The position numbers and the translations under genes were made by a program. This document shows positions 59,261 through 64,000 of a DNA stretch of 64,000 nt, piece after piece; within the stretch, counting starts at the first letter, position 1, and the number at the start of each line of letters is the position of its first letter. Origin of the DNA: Osmia lignaria lignaria (Eukaryota > Arthropoda > Insecta > Hymenoptera > Megachilidae); contig NC_135043.1 in assembly GCF_051020975.1 (NCBI RefSeq), positions 5,890,001 to 5,954,000 on the forward strand. Direction: 5' to 3'. The notes under the pieces were generated by a model. It was given only the letters and a program-made list of their open reading frames with translations, was not told the origin of the DNA and ran no database searches.

Positions 59261-59574
59261 ATATTATGTCAGACTGCTTTCATTTTCTAAATTTTACACT
59301 GTTCATAAAGAGAACATTTCTTCAGAAAATTTTCAAAAAGTAGTCTGCGCTCTTATAAAACGCTCGTCAGACTAATTGGAAAGGTGAAATTCGTCTGCGA
59401 GGCTTCGAATGAACGACACTTGAAATAATTCTCGTACGTCTTGTTCGATGCACGCGTGAATGAAACGACGCCCTGTTGATGGCGACAGTTTCGTGTCGGG
59501 CCGTATTATAGGCTTAATTACGCTTTATCGGACGAAACGAGCGGCTAACAAGTTCATTCAAGAGAGGCTGGTTA

Positions 59575-59592
59575 GCACACGAAGACGTGTGC
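59575..59592. repeat. Perfect 7-bp hairpin
   Basis: GCACACG, loop AAGA, CGTGTGC. It lies in a CpG-richer unique stretch (59400-59660) that also contains TTATAGGCTTAATTACG, a Hox-like site context. A protein-binding dyad is possible. Confidence 0.65.
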
Positions 59593-62500
59593 CATGACTT
59601 TTTTTCCCGTCTAAACGAAGGCGATCCAATTCCCAGCAATTACGCGAGCACCGTGTAATCGACTCCCTTTTTTAACCCCCTCTTACAGCCATTTAATAAC
59701 GCTTGTAAGTGAGATTTAGTGAAGGTGTTACGTGGAAAAGTGTTCGTTTCCGACAATTGTGTCGATTACATCTTTGGCTTAATTGCTGGAAAATGGGGTC
59801 ATTGTTTTTACACCCTTCCAGGGACGAACTGGGACTTGAATTTTTATCAGGAAATTAATGACACGATGGGCCTTCATTTTAATTAATTAGGCTCCAAATT
59901 ACTACTAGACCGCTTTGAATCTTTTTCAACTTTTTAATATTTCATTCTAAGGCCAGGTTTCTGAGAAATTTAGAAATTTTGGAATTGGAATTTTATAATT
60001 TTCAATTTTTGGAGTTATAGAATTTTTTAATTCTGAAATTTTAGAATAATGAGAGGGTCAGAGAGGTAGGAACACTATATAGTAAAACAGAAATTTATCT
60101 AACATCATACATCATTTCGAAGCGCGTATCAACGCCCAAAGACAGATATTTTTTTAAATTCCGAGAGGGAAGTGGATCGACTGTAGGGGTAGCAAAGGCA
60201 CATCTTTATTTCCTTTTAATGCCGAAAGAGTAGGAACGGGGGGGTCACAGGTAGGTAACAGAAGCATACGTAGACACGAGTTTCCTCTAATCTTCGCGCG
60301 TCAGTTCAAACGTTTCGCTCGTCCGCCTTACAAACGCTCCAATTACAAGCCCGTCAGCAAGGCCAGGGGGTTAAATGAACCAAGCCGGGTGTTGGATGAA
60401 ATATTCAACAAAAAAAAAGAAAAAAAAAAATCCTGCCCCTTTTCCCGGCCGAGTTATGAGGTCGAAAGACAGGCTCCCCGCCTTCTTTCCCTTCGTCCCG
60501 GTGCTTTTTCTCTCTTTCGTTCCAACCTCGTCGGAAAATTAACGACGAACACCGAGAGAAAGGATTTGCAAAGGGTTAACCTAGATTTCAATGAAGCCTG
60601 TTTAAAGCTGCCCTTTCGCTCGTCCCAGTTCACCTCGTGACAAACGGCTAGCTCCTTCTAATTGCTACGGATTCCTCTCGCGTTTTCACGATGAAAAATC
60701 GCGTTCTACGCGTTCCCTTTGCCGTTTCCCCCTTTTCACCTTTCATCTTTGTTCACTGAGATCGGCCGACAACTTGATCTTGCGTTGTTACACGCGACAC
60801 AGGGTTTTACTACACCTCTAATCCTCCCCGATACTTGACTTTATTTAACAGCTTGTTCAGTGATAATGATCCTTTGTATCATTGCGCCTAACACGAACAG
60901 AGTTATTAATCTTTGCGCTGTGGAATATTTAGAGAGAAAGTTTCTCCTTTAGTAGCGATTTATGTCGGAGAATTTTTCTACGTTACGTTGCATTGTACTT
61001 TATGGAAGCTATAAATTCGGCTAGTTTTTGAATATTCCTGGAGATTTTGTTTATTGCGAATGATGACGTTGGTTATTGATCAGGAAATATGGAAATTGTA
61101 GTTAAAAATGTTAGAAATAAATTATTTGAAATTATTTCTTTACTATACGAATACACAGGGTCGAATTAAGCGTGTCTGTCACCCTGAGCGAGGTTCCCCT
61201 AATTACCAATTTAAAAATTGCGCAATAATTAAAGGGTTGAAATTCTTATGTGTTCTTTTACGCCACATGTAGGTGAGCCCCATGTTTCCCAATTTCGTCT
61301 AATTGCGAGCGATTAAGTTCGCCCTCGCAGGCTGCTAAACAGTTCGTGGAATCGTCGAGGCGGTCGCGTTGCAATTCAATGGCTGATCTGAAATTGAGAT
61401 TAAGCACAGGCTGAAGCCGGTACATCGATTCCCCGTTGTCGTTCCGTGATCGAATTCCGACCTTTATTTCAATCGAACCCACTTACCTGTGCACGCTCCT
61501 TTGCATCCTGTTCATTTGTCTCTGCGTTTTCCTTCCTCCTCGCTTTATTCCATTCCGACATTACAATTACACACTCGATCGTGAGAATTTTTCTTTGCTG
61601 ATCTTTCGAACGAGATAATTGATGAACATCTTATTAATGAATGTCACTTTATTGGCTGATTAAGGGACCTTCTTGTCGATGATCTTAATTCTGGGAACTC
61701 GGTTGATGAGTTAATTTGCTGTAAATTAATACCATTTTTCTTCAGTTTTCTTACACATGAAACACTAGTGTCGTTTATCTAAATTAAATTAAACTAATTA
61801 GGTTATTTGGATCACAATAGAGTTAAATGTGAATGAAGGTGTAATTTATATTGAATAAGGGTTGCATATTAACCCCTAGGTGGCAAGTATTTAACTATTA
61901 GCAACAAGTATATATTAAATAGAGTACCCCAGCTTACATAACTAAGTATCTAAGCTCTTGTACATCATATAGGTGGTTCACACTTTCTAAAGTATGAAAC
62001 GTTAAAAGGCCTTTATAGCACCTATCACCCTCTTTACTGTGATCAGCAAAAAAGTCCCTTTAGGGCCAGCAGGTGTTAAGAATCTCTTCATCATCCATCT
62101 ATTTAATTAAATGCATCGATTGGCATCTTATTTTTTAGGGAAAAACCAGTTCCTTCCTAGCGTAAAGGTGTCAATAAATACTCGAGTCTAGCTAAGAAAT
62201 ATGTCTCAAATTTGAAAACTAGTTTCCTTCAAAATTCTGAGAGTTAGAGAATTTTAAATTTTCTCACGAGTTGGACGAACAACATTATCGACTTGTGACG
62301 TCGATAACGAGATCAATAGAGTCGGTTCGTTAAAAATAAGTTCCTTGGGGCGTTGACTAAGTATTTGTCCGGCCTCGAGGAGTTTCAGCGAGTCATTCTC
62401 AAAGGGATCGCTTAATTACTAATGTTTTCGTCTTCGAGAGCAGAGTTCCGTTCTTTGTTCGCGGACGTTCAAAGCGGTCGAGAGTAAAGAGATAAGGAAA

Positions 62501-62790
62501 AAAAAGAAGGAAAGAGGGCGGGATAAAAGTAGCAGAAAGTGAAGGAAATAGGAGCAGCAGAAGCTTGAAAAGAAAGTCCGTCGGAATTATTCAGCTGTGC
62601 GATCGTTTAAGGAACTTCCTCCCAGTACGTTTTCAGATATCCTTAGACGAAGTTCGATGAACATCTGTTAACCCTTTTGTTACAAACGGTGATTTTAAAT
62701 CACTTGCTTTGATGTTAAATCAAACATCAATTAAAAGTAGAAGCAATTGACCTGTGAACTATTGTAATATTAATAAATATTAATAGGAAC
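59593..62790. other. Intronic block, no gene seen
   Basis: Contains a GC-richer patch (60260-60760) with an A-run (60411-60430), and AT-rich sequence at 61080-61260 and 61740-62000. Several GGGTTAA/TTAACCC phrases occur (60573-60581, 61871-61878, 62669-62675). These are common ends of small TTAA-type repeats, but no bounded element could be defined. Frames are short and unrecognised. Confidence 0.4.
59964..60061 (+). repeat. AATTTTGGA/AATTTTAGA array with GAGAGGGTCAG tail
   Basis: Degenerate units such as GAAATTTAGAAATTTTGGA and CTGAAATTTTAGAATAA end in TGAGAGGGTCAG. The tail is a diverged counterpart of GTAAGGGGACCAG at 40454. Confidence 0.55.
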
Positions 62791-62792
62791 TT

Positions 62793-62862
62793 GCAGATTT
62801 GTTTCTTTGCCAATTCATTCCTTGCATTGTGCCAAGGATTTTTCCGTAAAGTCGGCAACGCA
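62793..62862 (+). repeat. Diverged local duplication, unit 1
   Basis: The last 31 bp (62832-62862) match 62996-63026 at 27 of 31 positions, sharing CCAAGGATT and AAAGTCGGC. Upstream parts (TTTCTTTG, CATTC, GCATT) also align with the second unit with small gaps. The two units are offset by 164 bp. Confidence 0.75.
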
Positions 62863-62945
62863 GAATACTTCGAATCTGCTCCCTCTGTCTAGAGTGTTCT
62901 TTGACATTTAGCCTTCAGTGCCATTAGATTAATGAATTTGGGACG

Positions 62946-63026
62946 TAGAAATTTTTCTCTTTGATCATTCCTCGCATTATATTTCCCTATAAGTCCCAAG
63001 GATTGATCCGGAAAGTCGGCGACGCA
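62946..63026 (+). repeat. Diverged local duplication, unit 2
   Basis: The partner of unit 1. It contains a roughly 12-base insertion before CCAAGGATT relative to unit 1. The GC-richer core is better conserved than the AT-rich part, which would fit selection on a binding site, though two copies are too few to show it. Confidence 0.75.
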
Positions 63027-64000
63027 CGGAGATTTCACTCTCAACTTCAGAGATTTAAAACTCCCAACTTTGTTTCATCAAACTAGCGAAATAAAGACTT
63101 AGAAACTTCTCTTATATCAACTTATGCTTCTCTGTGGACCGATAACAAGAACTCAATAAGAACGATGTTACCTCCGTTTCAACCTTGTTGACCAAGAAAT
63201 CCTCGAAGTTGCCTGGATGTCCAAGGGTTCGCGGTAGCTTCCATCTCGTTTCGAAGGCATCGGCTTAAACGAACGTACGAGGATAAAATCAAAGTCGGGA
63301 AAGAAGGAAGGCGAGCAAAGTCGAGCCAGTCGATGCGGTTGCTTGGGTGCCCGGGTGGGTCGAGAGGGGAATTCAGTCGAAGAAAAGAGATCCGCTTTTC
63401 CATTGGCGGTGCTTAATCCGTACCTAGGAAACGTCTTAATTGGGGCTTAAGGGCAAAAGAAACCGCAGGTCACTGTATTACAATCGGGCCTGGCTACACA
63501 ATCGTCGGTTTCATTAAGCCAGCAGAGTCTCCACCAAACGCAAGCGGGTTTCGCTTTCTTTTGATTTCTTTTTTTCTTCTTTATTTTTTTTATTTTCGGT
63601 TTCTAAAGGATAAGGAAAGGGCGGGAAGGTGGGAAGAATGGGAGCCGTGGCTGCTCATAAATACACCGAGTCTTCGAATTCTCTGCACAGAGTAAGTCCA
63701 CGAAGGCCACTTGCCCGGTCTCGCAGGTAACAATGCGACCATTCAACGCTTCAATGGACGCCTCTCTCATGCCTCGTGTCCTTTTTCCAACACCGACGAC
63801 TACCTAGTTGGCCACAGGTGCACGCCACGCCATAAGATCCCCTGTCCTCCTGGATGATGCACGGGCCAAGGATCCGGCGATATCTCGTGAACGACTTCAA
63901 CATTCAGTTCAATGGAAGTGAGACTAGGGTGTAAAATGCTTCTTTTTGCGTCACGAAGGTAGCTTTCTGTCTTAATCGTGTAGGAGGGGTTCCTTTTTTT
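63027..64000. other. End of window, no gene seen
   Basis: A GC-richer stretch (63180-63420) with an unrecognised - strand frame, then a T-rich run (63555-63598) and a unique stretch to the end. A CGCAG|GTAAC phrase at 63722-63731 has both an AG and a GT but lacks a good pyrimidine tract, so no exon is called. Confidence 0.4.

Larger units (their letters stand above)
15093..64000 (+). other. Putative very long intron 2, continuing past the window
   Basis: The donor GTGAGT at 15093 opens this interval, and no downstream exon with a matching phase-1 acceptor and recognisable protein domain was found before the end of the window. If the gene model is right, the intron is at least 49 kb, as seen in large neural or cell-surface genes of insects. 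Other genes could be nested in it. The sub-blocks below state what each part holds. Confidence 0.4.

Noticed and set aside
1..64000. CRISPR arrays, bacterial operons, phage or intact transposase genes
   Set aside because: No regularly spaced direct repeats, ribosome-binding-site-spaced gene series or transposase-like frames are present. The window has the character of insect intronic and intergenic DNA.

Overview
This window looks like nuclear DNA from an insect, most probably a hymenopteran and perhaps a bee. It is AT-rich, yet CpG dinucleotides (cgcg, tcga, cgaac) are abundant throughout. Long stretches have no coding potential, and the dispersed short elements resemble insect MITEs. There is no prokaryotic gene layout. 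Species and gene identity cannot be fixed from the sequence alone.

The window is almost entirely non-coding. The one coding segment I can defend is a short first coding exon on the + strand (14987-15092). It encodes 35 residues with a signal-peptide-like leucine core and ends at a good phase-1 splice donor. It is preceded by a purine-rich probable 5' UTR (14577-14986) that carries tandem repeats directly against the start codon. A CpG-dense block at about 7.4-8.7 kb ends in a GTAAGC-type donor at 8459 and is the best candidate for the promoter and non-coding first exon of the same gene. The simplest model is: promoter and exon 1 at 7.4-8.46 kb, intron of about 6 kb, exon 2 (5' UTR plus signal peptide), then a very long intron filling the remaining 49 kb. 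A signal-peptide exon, a phase-1 intron and giant introns are typical of insect secreted or cell-surface proteins, but the family cannot be named.

Region by region: 1-7.4 kb is upstream flank with a small pogo/Tigger-like MITE (4966-5075) and three copies of a short dispersed motif that also abuts the promoter. 7.4-8.7 kb is the promoter or exon 1 block. 8.5-14.6 kb is the putative intron 1, with a CTT microsatellite, a hAT-like terminus and a perfect 20-bp palindrome. 14.6-15.1 kb is the exon. 15.1-64 kb is the putative intron 2, alternating CpG-rich islands with AT-rich deserts. It holds a second TA-flanked MITE (55123-55281), three solitary ends related to the same family, five copies of another short family sharing a GGACCATGGAGAGAG-type core, composite AATTTTAGA arrays, a diverged local duplication at 62.8-63.0 kb, and two weak candidates for extra transcription units (23.35-24.0 kb and 42.1-42.5 kb).

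The longest open frames (57.9 kb, 47.4 kb, 24.8 kb, 7.5 kb) look like chance or composition-driven frames, and several of them begin at non-ATG codons. I found no convincing tRNA, rRNA, CRISPR array or intact transposase. The observations most worth following are the repeat families, not a new gene system.
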